A DNA stretch of 5,173 nucleotides from Bacillota bacterium. Its GTDB lineage: Bacteria; Bacillota; Clostridia; Acetivibrionales; DTU013. The notes under the pieces were generated by a model. The model had not been told where the DNA came from and ran no database searches. It worked only from the letters and a program-made list of their open reading frames with translations. Positions within the stretch are counted from its first letter, which is position 1. Each line of letters opens with the position of its first letter. The stretch lies in NCBI GenBank assembly GCA_023435805.1, contig JAEZMC010000085.1, positions 1 to 5,173 of the forward strand, in the 5' to 3' direction. Of this stretch, positions 1 to 5,173 are shown piece after piece. The translations under genes and the position numbers were made by a program.

Positions 1-1
1 G

Positions 2-742
2 AAGGAGACCATTGTCGACATCCTCATGCACAGCAGCAGTATTGAAAATAACTATTTTGACAACAGACGTGAAAAAAGTAATAGAAAAACCGGTATCGTT
101 ATTCTGACAGGAGATAAAAGCCTGGCAGGCGGATACAATCACAATGTTATCAAAATGGCGGAAAATTTGATCAATAAATCAGAAAATCCAGTTTTGTTCG
201 TTGCAGGGCATGTGGGCAGGAACTACTTCCTTCGTAAGCATTACAACGTTTACCGGGATTTTGACTATCCGGTTCAAAACCCGAACATATTCCGGGCGAG
301 GGAAATCGCTGAGATCATCCTGGATCTGTTCACAACCGGTGAACTGGATGAGGTATATATGGTTTATACAAACATGGTCTCCGCCATCAAGCTTGTACCG
401 GAGACTTTGAAGCTGCTGCCCCTTAACCTGGAAACACTCAAGGAAGACATCGGCTTTAATGACAGCGCTTCGACGGAAATAGATGACATGATCAACTATG
501 AGCCTTCACCCAAGGCGGTTTTTGACGTATTGATACCGAAATATGTCAAGGGCATCGTGTATGGGGCGTTTGTTGAGGCGTTTACCAGCGAGCAGAGCGC
601 CAGAATGACGGCAATGGACAATGCTACCGCCAATGCGGACGACATGCTGCATTCGTTGAATTTGTATTATAACAGAGCAAGACAGGCGGCAATCACACAG
701 GAGATTTCTGAAATAGTCGGCGGCGCGTCGGCAATGCAATAA
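2..742 (+). CDS. atpG: F-type ATP synthase gamma subunit, 5' partial
   Basis: This is the central rotor shaft of F1, which turns inside the alpha3-beta3 ring and links ion flow through Fo to catalysis. The frame is already open at base 2, so the start lies outside the window; 246 residues are visible, and by comparison with the usual length of about 285-295 roughly 45 are missing. What remains begins in the N-terminal helix (KETIVDIL) and continues into the Rossmann-like middle domain with the family motif TGDKSLAGGYN. It ends in the long C-terminal helix with the hallmark segments SEQSARMTAMDNAT, YNRARQAAITQEI and EIVGGASA. The first ATG in view (base 26) is internal, because the conserved helix continues upstream of it. 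atpD follows after a 60-base gap, and the order gamma-beta-epsilon matches the standard atp operon. Identification is secure. Confidence 0.97.
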   Translation, partial: KETIVDILMHSSSIENNYFDNRREKSNRKTGIVILTGDKSLAGGYNHNVIKMAENLINKSENPVLFVAGHVGRNYFLRKHYNVYRDFDYPVQNPNIFRAREIAEIILDLFTTGELDEVYMVYTNMVSAIKLVPETLKLLPLNLETLKEDIGFNDSASTEIDDMINYEPSPKAVFDVLIPKYVKGIVYGAFVEAFTSEQSARMTAMDNATANADDMLHSLNLYYNRARQAAITQEISEIVGGASAMQ

Positions 743-755
743 AATAAAATTTATC

Positions 756-784
756 TTTGAAAAGAACGCAGTATGCTTTTCAAA
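756..784 (+). promoter_or_regulatory. Intercistronic hairpin between atpG and atpD
   Basis: Bases 756-764 (TTTGAAAAG) and 776-784 (CTTTTCAAA) are perfect reverse complements around an 11-base loop. The stem is mostly A-U with two G-C pairs. It ends three bases before the GAGGAG ribosome binding site of atpD. No T-run follows, so it is not a terminator. A role in mRNA processing or in setting beta translation is inference; it could also be chance in AT-rich sequence. Confidence 0.4.
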
Positions 785-786
785 AC

Positions 787-798
787 GAGGAGTGAGGG
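787..798 (+). promoter_or_regulatory. atpD ribosome binding site
   Basis: GAGGAG at 787-792, followed by a second GAGGG at 794-798, lies 10 bases (from GAGGAG) before the ATG at 803. This decides the start: the in-frame upstream ATG at 773 has no comparable site and sits in the loop of the preceding hairpin. Confidence 0.8.
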
Positions 799-802
799 AT
801 TT

Positions 803-2194
803 ATGGCTGAGAATACAGGCCGTATAGTTCAGGTAATCGGCCCGGTTATCGACATTAGATTTGAAAACGGTGAGCTTCCGAAAATCTATAACGCAATCGA
901 AATTGACAATAAAGGCACCCGTATCGTTGCTGAAGTCATGCAGCACCTGGGCAACCAGACCGTCCGGTGTGTATCCATGTCCTCCACCGAAGGCCTCGTA
1001 AGAGATATGGCCGCTTTGGACACAGGGGACCCCATCAAGGTGCCTGTTGGCAAGGAAACACTCAGCAGGGTGCTAAATGTTCTGGGAGAGCCGATCGACA
1101 AAATGGGTGCTGTGGAAGCAGCCGAATATTGGCCCATACACAGACCCGCACCTGGCTTCGATGAACAGCTCCCTGCTACGGAAGTGCTCGAAACCGGCAT
1201 CAAGGTCATCGATTTGCTCGCCCCTTACGCAAAAGGCGGCAAAATCGGCCTATTCGGCGGTGCAGGCGTGGGCAAGACTGTTTTGATCCAGGAGCTGATC
1301 CGCAATATTGCCACCGAACACGGCGGCTATTCCGTATTTACCGGGGTAGGTGAGCGTTCCAGGGAAGGCAACGACCTGTGGCATGAAATGCGTGATTCGG
1401 GTGTTATCGAGAAGACTGCATTGGTGTTCGGCCAAATGAACGAACCGCCAGGATCCAGAATGCGGGTCGGCCTGACAGGCCTTACCATCGCCGAATATTT
1501 TAGAGATAAGCTCGGACAGGATGTGCTCCTGTTCATTGATAACATTTTCAGATTCATTCAGGCCGGTTCCGAAGTGTCTGCCCTGCTGGGCAGGGTGCCG
1601 TCGGCAGTTGGCTATCAGCCCACACTTGCCACGGATGTCGGCGTTCTGCAGGAGAGGATCACCTCCACCAAAAAGGGGTCCATTACCTCGGTACAGGCGA
1701 TATATGTACCTGCCGACGACCTGACAGACCCTGCGCCCGCCACGACCTTTGCACATCTTGATGCGACTACGGTTCTTTCCAGGGCTATCGTCGAGGAAGG
1801 TATCTACCCGGCCGTTGACCCGCTGGATTCCTCTTCACGCATACTGGATCCCAGGGTTGTCGGAGAAGAGCATTACAATGTCGCCCGCCGCGTTCAGGAA
1901 GTACTGCAGAGATACAAGGAACTACAGGACATTATTGCCATCCTTGGTATGGATGAATTAACCGAGGAGGACAAACAGATCGTGTACAGGGCGAGAAAAA
2001 TCAAACGGTATTTGTCTCAGCCGTTTTTCGTAGCCACGAACTTTACCGGATATGAAGGAAAGTATGTGCCCATCAAGGATACCATCCGCGGCTTTAAGGA
2101 AATCGTCGACGGAAAAATGGACAACATACCGGAAGCTGCCTTTTTCATGAAGGGTACTATAGAAGAAGTATATGAAGCGGCCGAAAGCATGTAG
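803..2194 (+). CDS. atpD: F-type ATP synthase beta subunit
   Basis: This is the catalytic subunit of F1 (EC 7.1.2.2), present in three copies, which makes or hydrolyses ATP at the cytoplasmic face of the membrane. From the ATG at 803 it is 463 residues, normal for the family, and starts MAENTGRIVQVIGPVIDIRF, the typical N-terminal beta-barrel. The P-loop GGAGVGKT is at residues 152-159 (K158, T159). The catalytic glutamate is E184 and R185 follows it, within GERSREGND. The Walker B aspartate is D246 in LLFID. The adenine-pocket tyrosine is Y335 in GIYPAVDPLDSSSR. The torque and inhibition loop reads DELTEED at 384-390, with T in place of the S of the textbook DELSEED. All key residues are present, so it should be active. 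An upstream in-frame ATG (773) would add ten non-conserved residues and is not preferred. atpC begins 11 bases after the stop, so the two are co-transcribed. Confidence 0.98.
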   Translation: MAENTGRIVQVIGPVIDIRFENGELPKIYNAIEIDNKGTRIVAEVMQHLGNQTVRCVSMSSTEGLVRDMAALDTGDPIKVPVGKETLSRVLNVLGEPIDKMGAVEAAEYWPIHRPAPGFDEQLPATEVLETGIKVIDLLAPYAKGGKIGLFGGAGVGKTVLIQELIRNIATEHGGYSVFTGVGERSREGNDLWHEMRDSGVIEKTALVFGQMNEPPGSRMRVGLTGLTIAEYFRDKLGQDVLLFIDNIFRFIQAGSEVSALLGRVPSAVGYQPTLATDVGVLQERITSTKKGSITSVQAIYVPADDLTDPAPATTFAHLDATTVLSRAIVEEGIYPAVDPLDSSSRILDPRVVGEEHYNVARRVQEVLQRYKELQDIIAILGMDELTEEDKQIVYRARKIKRYLSQPFFVATNFTGYEGKYVPIKDTIRGFKEIVDGKMDNIPEAAFFMKGTIEEVYEAAESM

Positions 2195-2205
2195 GGGGTG
2201 TTTGA

Positions 2206-2613
2206 ATGGCAAGCACATTTTATCTGGAAATCGTCACCCCTGATAGAAAGTTCTTCTCCGGTGAAGTAGAAATGCTTATCGTAAAAACCCCCGAAGGAGA
2301 AATGGGTGTATTGGCCGGGCACATGCCGATGGTTGTAGCCATAGCGATCGGTCCCATCCGGATCAAAATGGATGGCGAATGGCTGGAAGCATTTCTATCA
2401 GAAGGTTTTATGCAAGTCATGCAGGAAAAGACCATTGTTCTGGCCGACACGGCCGAATGGCCCAATGAGATTGATATCAACAGGGCAAAAGCGGCGGAGG
2501 AAAGAGCACGAGAGCGTCTGCAATGCCAGCTGAGCCGCATCGAATATATGCGTTCACAAGCTGCATTACAGAGGGCTCTTTCCAGGTTGAAAGTGTCAAG
2601 AGTGATCAAGTAA
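2206..2613 (+). CDS. atpC: F-type ATP synthase epsilon subunit
   Basis: Epsilon is bound to the foot of gamma and acts as a rotor part and intrinsic inhibitor of ATP hydrolysis. The 135 residues match the family length. An N-terminal beta-sandwich (about 1-85) contains TPDRKFFSGEVEML and GEMGVLAGHMPMV, and two C-terminal helices follow (about 90-132). The second half has the I(L)DxxRA motif as IDINRA (89-94). It also has E84, R100, R123 and R127 at the spacing I recall for the ATP-binding residues of Bacillus PS3 epsilon, which suggests an ATP-responsive inhibitor (inference). The start is fixed by AGGGGGTG at 2193-2200, which overlaps the atpD stop and leaves 5 bases before the ATG. It is the last gene of the operon, and a terminator hairpin begins 4 bases after its stop. 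Confidence 0.97.
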   Translation: MASTFYLEIVTPDRKFFSGEVEMLIVKTPEGEMGVLAGHMPMVVAIAIGPIRIKMDGEWLEAFLSEGFMQVMQEKTIVLADTAEWPNEIDINRAKAAEERARERLQCQLSRIEYMRSQAALQRALSRLKVSRVIK

Positions 2614-2616
2614 AAC

Positions 2617-2656
2617 AGCCCCGGTGTTCAGTATATCTGAGTACCGGGGCTTTCTT
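2617..2656 (+). terminator. Terminator of the atp operon, probably bidirectional
   Basis: AGCCCCGGT (2617-2625) pairs with ACCGGGGCT (2643-2651). Pairing continues inward through two G-U wobbles and four more pairs (2626-2631 with 2637-2642), giving about 15 pairs around a 5-base loop. On the + strand it is followed by TTCTTCATTATT. On the - strand the same hairpin starts 7 bases after the stop of the rhomboid-like gene and is followed by GTTTTACTT, so it can end both convergent transcripts. The 9-bp GC-rich core is strong; the - strand U-run is shorter, so that direction is less certain. Confidence 0.9.
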
Positions 2657-2658
2657 CA

Positions 2659-3456
2659 TTATTGCTTATGTATATGGGTATGCAGGTGCTCCATGCAGTA
2701 TTCATAGTCTCCCTTGCAGTCGACGCAATACCTGAATTCAAGGTTTTTGTCATCCTTTTCAGTTTTCCCGCAGACGGTGCACCTGTGTATGATCACGTCC
2801 CTCGGAATTTTTGCTTCAAAGCTCCTTCGGTTGTTGTATACCTTCCTGCCGGTTGCAAGCCGGATGATGATATCCTTTCCGAAGAACAACAGGAAGTTGA
2901 CTACGGAGCCGAGGACCGTGATCAGCCCGAAATATGGAGCGCTGTAAATGATGTAAACCAGGTAGGCCGCATAGAACCATGATAGGTATTTCATTTTTAG
3001 CGGAATGAAAAAAAACAGCATGATCTGGTAATTGGGGAACAGGTACGAAAAAGCAAACAGCAGCGACAGGTTCAGGAACAGTGCGGAACCTGCTCCGCCC
3101 AGAAAAGCCGCACCGATTGCCCCGAGAACGCCTATCAGATAATATACGGTAAACTTGAAGGAACCCCATTCATGTTCGAGTGTATTGCCGATCATATAGT
3201 AAAAGTATAATATGAAAAACAACCAGATAATCGAGGATGATGGCGGTATGAACAAAAACGTTATCAACCTCCAGACCTCTCCCTGCATAACCAGCGACGG
3301 AACCAGTATCAGTTTTGATATAAACAGGTTTTCTCTGTCCACATAGGACAGAAGGAACACAATACCGTTCAGCACGGTAATGTACAGCATCAGATTGCTG
3401 ATTCCGAACCTCCTGAATTTTTTCTCCAATTTGTCAAGAACGCTCAATCGCGTCAC
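2659..3456 (-). CDS. Rhomboid-fold (derlin-like) membrane protein, predicted inactive, with zinc-binding-type tail
   Basis: This is a 265-residue integral membrane protein. Six hydrophobic segments are visible at about 21-38, 75-93, 101-120, 123-141, 156-172 and 174-193. Rhomboid-family marks are WR (62-63) in the first loop and GNTLEHEWGSFKF (90-102) after the second helix. Active rhomboid proteases need GxSG in helix 4 and a histidine in helix 6. Here helix 4 reads SALFLNLSLLF and helix 6 VLGSVVNFLLF, and the only histidine before residue 224 is H95, so proteolysis is unlikely. The stretch FPNYQIMLFFFIPLKMKYL recalls derlins, which are rhomboid pseudoproteases. The cytosolic tail (224-265) has CTVC, CVDC and C-x2-HLHTHIH, a likely zinc site. 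The GTG start at 3456 has GGAAAGG directly against it; a TTG three codons in (3447) has better spacing from GGTGA, so the start is uncertain. It is convergent with atpC. Its function is unknown; membrane-protein handling is a guess from the fold. Confidence 0.85.
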   Translation of the reverse strand: MTRLSVLDKLEKKFRRFGISNLMLYITVLNGIVFLLSYVDRENLFISKLILVPSLVMQGEVWRLITFLFIPPSSSIIWLFFILYFYYMIGNTLEHEWGSFKFTVYYLIGVLGAIGAAFLGGAGSALFLNLSLLFAFSYLFPNYQIMLFFFIPLKMKYLSWFYAAYLVYIIYSAPYFGLITVLGSVVNFLLFFGKDIIIRLATGRKVYNNRRSFEAKIPRDVIIHRCTVCGKTEKDDKNLEFRYCVDCKGDYEYCMEHLHTHIHKQ

Positions 3457-3510
3457 CCTTTCCGATCATACAGATACTTGCAGATTTCGATGTATTGTAT
3501 TTTATTATAT

Positions 3511-3539
3511 ATTATATCCTTATTGCTGCGGTTCATAAA
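3511..3539 (-). promoter_or_regulatory. Candidate promoter of the rhomboid-like gene
   Basis: Read on the - strand, a perfect TATAAT (3511-3516) is preceded at 17 bases by TTTATG (3534-3539), a weak -35 match of three in six. Transcription would start near 3504 and leave a leader of about 48 bases. The -10 is good, but the surroundings are AT-rich and TATAAT also occurs at 3504-3509, so the exact box is uncertain. Confidence 0.45.
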
Positions 3540-3575
3540 GCATTAAATCTTCATAATTGCATATACAGTTATAAA

Positions 3576-3736
3576 GGGTTTTTTCACAGTGCCGGATACC
3601 GTTCCGCTTGCGGTGTTTACGCAAGGCATGAATGGACTAAAGTCATCCCTGCCGATGAATTGTTCCGCCCTCTTGGCGATGAGATCCGGATTGCCGGCGG
3701 GTAATGCGGGACTATGCTATAAGAAATCACAGTTTT
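3576..3736 (+). other. GC-rich island in the divergent intergenic region, possible gene remnant
   Basis: Within the 353-base gap 3457-3809, both ends are very AT-rich but about 3586-3710 is clearly GC-richer and codon-like. On the + strand it reads GVYARHEWTKVIPADELF, then on to a stop at 3702-3704. On the - strand a frame open from a TAG to a TAA (54 codons) reads GNPDLIAKRAEQFIGRDDF. Neither has a supported start or ribosome binding site: the only + strand ATG in frame (3495) lies in AT-rich sequence with no Shine-Dalgarno. The island is flanked by direct repeats AGTTATAAA at 3567-3575 and 3737-3745. A decayed gene or a small insertion is possible, as is a structured RNA (CTTGCG/CGCAAG hairpin at 3607-3625; CCGGAT/ATCCGG at 3592-3597 and 3684-3689). 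I do not recognise it. Confidence 0.3.
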
Positions 3737-3745
3737 AGTTATAAA

Positions 3746-3771
3746 ATATATTACATATTATTGTAATATAT
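3746..3771. promoter_or_regulatory. Perfect inverted repeat, operator-like, upstream of the DUF975 gene
   Basis: ATATATTACA (3746-3755) and TGTAATATAT (3762-3771) are exact reverse complements around TATTAT. The 26-base dyad ends 38 bases before the start codon of the DUF975 gene and overlaps the best -35 candidate, as expected of a repressor operator. No T-run or GC stem is present, so it is not a terminator. The regulator is unknown. Confidence 0.5.
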
Positions 3772-3790
3772 AGTAAAATAAAAGCATAAT
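3761..3790 (+). promoter_or_regulatory. Weak candidate promoter of the DUF975 gene
   Basis: TTGTAA (3761-3766, four of six) and CATAAT (3785-3790, five of six) are 18 bases apart. Transcription would begin near 3797, giving a very short leader that barely covers the ribosome binding site. A start further upstream in the AT-rich tract is equally possible. Confidence 0.3.
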
Positions 3791-3809
3791 TTGAGAGAAG
3801 GGGTGCTTT

Positions 3810-4439
3810 ATGTTTATACGAGCAGAGTTAAAGCAACTGGCAAAAGATCAGCTCAGAGGCCGTTGGGGCGGAGCTGTAGGAGCATTCTTACTGGTTGCCC
3901 TGGTGATCATGGTTGTTTCAATGGTAACTTACTTTTTCCCATTCGGCGGTATCATTTCATTGATACTAACCGGCCCGCTGACAGCAGGACTCATTATCTA
4001 CTGCATGGCGCTGGTCAATACCCGTGACAAGCTGGATGTGGCAATCGCATTCAGAGGTTTCAACATTTTTGCGCCTGCAACCACTACATACCTGTGGCAG
4101 CTTCTGTGGACATTTTTGTGGTCCCTGCTTTTCGCCATTCCCGGAATCATAAAATACCTGGCATATTCACAGTGTATGTTCATCATCGCCGACAACCCCA
4201 ACATCGGCGCTAAACAGGCTATGAAGATCAGCATGCGGATGACACAGGGCTACAAGTGGAAAATATTCGTCCTGGGTCTCAGCTTTATCGGCTGGGCATT
4301 GCTTTGCATTCCCACCCTGTACATCGGTTATCTCTGGCTGATGCCATATATGCAGGTTACCTTCACCAATCTGTATTATAAGCTCAAGGAGCTGAGTATC
4401 GAAAGCGGAGCCTGTCAGGCAGCGGAATTCGAGGTTTGA
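3810..4439 (+). CDS. DUF975 family integral membrane protein
   Basis: This is a 209-residue protein of the DUF975 family, which is widespread in Firmicutes and has no established function. A basic N-terminus (MFIRAELKQLAKDQLRGRWG) is followed by hydrophobic segments at about 22-42, 47-69, 93-115, 152-168 and 170-186. The family signature is clear: IPGIIKYLAYS (110-120), then ADNPNIGAKQAMKIS (127-141), GYKWKIFVLGLSFIGW (147-162) and a terminal LMPYMQVTFTNLYYKL. The ATG is supported by AAGGGGTG at 3798-3805. It stands alone on the + strand between an operator-like repeat and a terminator, so it is probably monocistronic and regulated on its own. The length and motifs suggest an intact gene. Family assignment is confident; the role is unknown. 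Confidence 0.9.
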   Translation: MFIRAELKQLAKDQLRGRWGGAVGAFLLVALVIMVVSMVTYFFPFGGIISLILTGPLTAGLIIYCMALVNTRDKLDVAIAFRGFNIFAPATTTYLWQLLWTFLWSLLFAIPGIIKYLAYSQCMFIIADNPNIGAKQAMKISMRMTQGYKWKIFVLGLSFIGWALLCIPTLYIGYLWLMPYMQVTFTNLYYKLKELSIESGACQAAEFEV

Positions 4440-4483
4440 TACAGATTCTGGCCGGGACGGTTAGTTGGCGTAAATAGCAGGAC

Positions 4484-4516
4484 GCACCTGTGAGAATCAA
4501 TCACAGGTGCTCTTTG
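4484..4516 (+). terminator. Terminator of the DUF975 gene
   Basis: GCACCTGTGA (4484-4493) and TCACAGGTGC (4501-4510) form a perfect 10-bp stem with a 7-base loop, followed by TCTTTGTTGT. It lies 44 bases after the DUF975 stop. On the - strand the stem is followed by GTCCTGC, not a U-run, so it probably works in one direction only, although it also lies beyond the stop of the convergent GNAT gene. Confidence 0.85.
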
Positions 4517-4553
4517 TTGTATATACCTTTTCAATTGCCCTGACTGCGATTAC

Positions 4554-5042
4554 TCACACAATGACCTTTTCCATGAAGCATACGTCAAACGGCAGATGTT
4601 TAAAGGTTCTTACTCCAGTTTCCACAAAGCCGTAATCTGTATACCAATCCTTCAACACTTTATTTTCATTGATGATCCCAATCGATATTTTCCTGCCATT
4701 GTTTGTTCTGACATAATCGGATACAAAGTCCATCAGCTTTCTTCCATAACCTCTATGCCTGTACTCCGGCAGAACAGCCAGCCTTTCCATGTAGAAAACA
4801 CCGTCGTCCGCCTTTTCGGCCGCAACAAACCCGACACATACCGCGCCTTCATATGCCCCAAACAGGGAAATACCCTTTTCCAGCATTTTAACCAGAGCAT
4901 CCGCACCGGCAAATGCCGGATTCGTTGGAGCATTTTCACGTGTAATGTTGAATTCCTCGGCAACAGTTATGAAGGAATTGCGTATGACTTGTGCGCATTC
5001 ATCGAACCCATCAGTTATTTTTCGAATTTCAAATCCGGACAT
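4554..5042 (-). CDS. GNAT family N-acetyltransferase
   Basis: This is a soluble acyl-CoA-dependent N-acetyltransferase of the GNAT superfamily; its substrate cannot be read from the sequence. From the ATG at 5042 it has 162 residues: MSGFEIRKIT (strand 1), a helical region with SFITVAEEFNIT (23-34), FGAYEGAVCVGFVAAE (61-76, strands 2-3), and YMERLAVLPEYRHRGYGRKLMDF (84-106). The last contains motif A, RHRGYG (95-100), the acetyl-CoA pyrophosphate loop. The end, NENKVLKDWYTDYGFVETG (125-143), is the usual GNAT motif B region. The frame is open back to a GTG at 5054, and there is another ATG at 5045; GAGG at 5049-5052 is 6 bases from the ATG at 5042 and only 3 from that at 5045, so 5042 is preferred. 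A longer open frame on the opposite strand has no domain or ribosome site and is a shadow. Confidence 0.92.
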   Translation of the reverse strand: MSGFEIRKITDGFDECAQVIRNSFITVAEEFNITRENAPTNPAFAGADALVKMLEKGISLFGAYEGAVCVGFVAAEKADDGVFYMERLAVLPEYRHRGYGRKLMDFVSDYVRTNNGRKISIGIINENKVLKDWYTDYGFVETGVRTFKHLPFDVCFMEKVIV

Positions 5043-5050
5043 CATAAACC

Positions 5051-5092
5051 TCACATCCCTTTTCCCTGCAATGCGTATAGCTTTTCGCCCAT
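5051..5092 (-). CDS. Possible leader ORF upstream of the GNAT gene
   Basis: A 13-codon ORF (MGEKLYALQGKGM) starts with ATG at 5092-5090 and has GAGG at 5101-5104, 8 bases upstream. Its TGA (5051-5053) overlaps the GTGAGG that serves as the GNAT ribosome binding site, and the GNAT start follows within about 10 bases in another frame. This layout would allow translational coupling. No attenuator hairpin or repeated codons are visible, so it may be chance. Confidence 0.3.
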   Translation of the reverse strand: MGEKLYALQGKGM

Positions 5093-5127
5093 CAGCCCAA
5101 CCTCAATTCAATACGAAAAGTAACCCT

Positions 5128-5156
5128 ATTCTATCACAAGCATATTATTTGTTCCA
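5128..5156 (-). promoter_or_regulatory. Candidate promoter of the GNAT gene
   Basis: Read on the - strand, TAGAAT (5128-5133, five of six) is directly preceded by TGA, an extended -10 of TGn type. At 17 bases lies TGGAAC (5151-5156), a poor -35. Transcription would start near 5121, about 78 bases before the GNAT start. Confidence 0.4.
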
Positions 5157-5173
5157 CATCCGCGGAAATCAGG

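Noticed and set aside
773..802. Longer beta subunit starting at the ATG at 773
   Set aside because: The ten extra residues are not typical of AtpD, that ATG has no ribosome site, and GAGGAG sits correctly for the ATG at 803.
1250..1756. A 168-codon - strand ORF inside atpD, and a similar one at 506-946
   Set aside because: Both are antisense shadows of conserved ATP synthase genes and have no domain of their own.
3074..3100. GGAGSALF in the rhomboid-like protein read as a catalytic GASGALF motif
   Set aside because: S124 is out of register with GxSG, and there is no histidine in helix 6 to complete a dyad.
3495..3704. A 69-codon + strand ORF as a real gene
   Set aside because: It has no Shine-Dalgarno, its first third is AT-rich intergenic sequence, and it resembles no family I know. 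Only the GC-rich later part looks codon-like, so it is kept as a possible remnant.
3580..3712. Cyclic di-GMP or other known riboswitch in the divergent gap
   Set aside because: The ACGCAA and GCCGG fragments are present, but the order and paired elements of the GEMM-type consensus are not, and the AT-rich dyad separates it from the gene start.
4596..5123. A 175-codon + strand ORF opposite the GNAT gene
   Set aside because: It is longer than the GNAT frame but has no recognisable domain or ribosome site, and the opposite strand has a clear acetyl-CoA-binding motif.
1..5173. CRISPR array, insertion sequence, tRNA or rRNA
   Set aside because: I found no regularly spaced repeats, transposase frame, cloverleaf or rRNA signature on either strand by eye.

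Overview
The window most likely comes from a bacterium of the class Clostridia (Firmicutes). The ATP synthase proteins read as clostridial, Shine-Dalgarno sites are strong AGG/GGTG types, base composition is moderate with AT-rich gaps, and DUF975 and 'VAEEFN'-type GNAT genes are common in that group. No RNA gene marker is present, so genus cannot be fixed.

Positions 1-2651 hold the 3' end of the F-type ATP synthase operon on the + strand: the end of atpG (gamma, cut by the window edge), atpD (beta, complete) and atpC (epsilon, complete), in the standard order, closed by a strong hairpin terminator. These subunits form the F1 rotor and catalytic head that couples ATP synthesis or hydrolysis to ion flow. 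A small hairpin lies between atpG and atpD, where output must rise from one gamma to three beta copies per complex. Epsilon keeps the residues described for ATP binding in Bacillus epsilon.

Positions 2659-3456 on the - strand encode a six-helix rhomboid-fold membrane protein that converges on atpC and shares its terminator. It lacks the catalytic serine motif and histidine, looks derlin-like, and carries a Cys/His-rich, probably zinc-binding tail. It is the most interesting gene here.

Positions 3457-3809 are a 353-base divergent gap. It holds a candidate promoter for the rhomboid-like gene, a GC-rich island that may be a gene remnant, and a perfect 10-bp inverted repeat just before the next gene. 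Positions 3810-4439 (+) encode a DUF975 membrane protein of unknown function, followed by a terminator hairpin. Positions 4554-5042 (-) encode a GNAT acetyltransferase, preceded by a possible 13-codon leader ORF and a candidate promoter.

I see no mobile element, CRISPR array, tRNA or rRNA. Apart from the rhomboid-like gene and some non-coding details, this is ordinary chromosomal sequence, and I do not see a multi-gene novel system.
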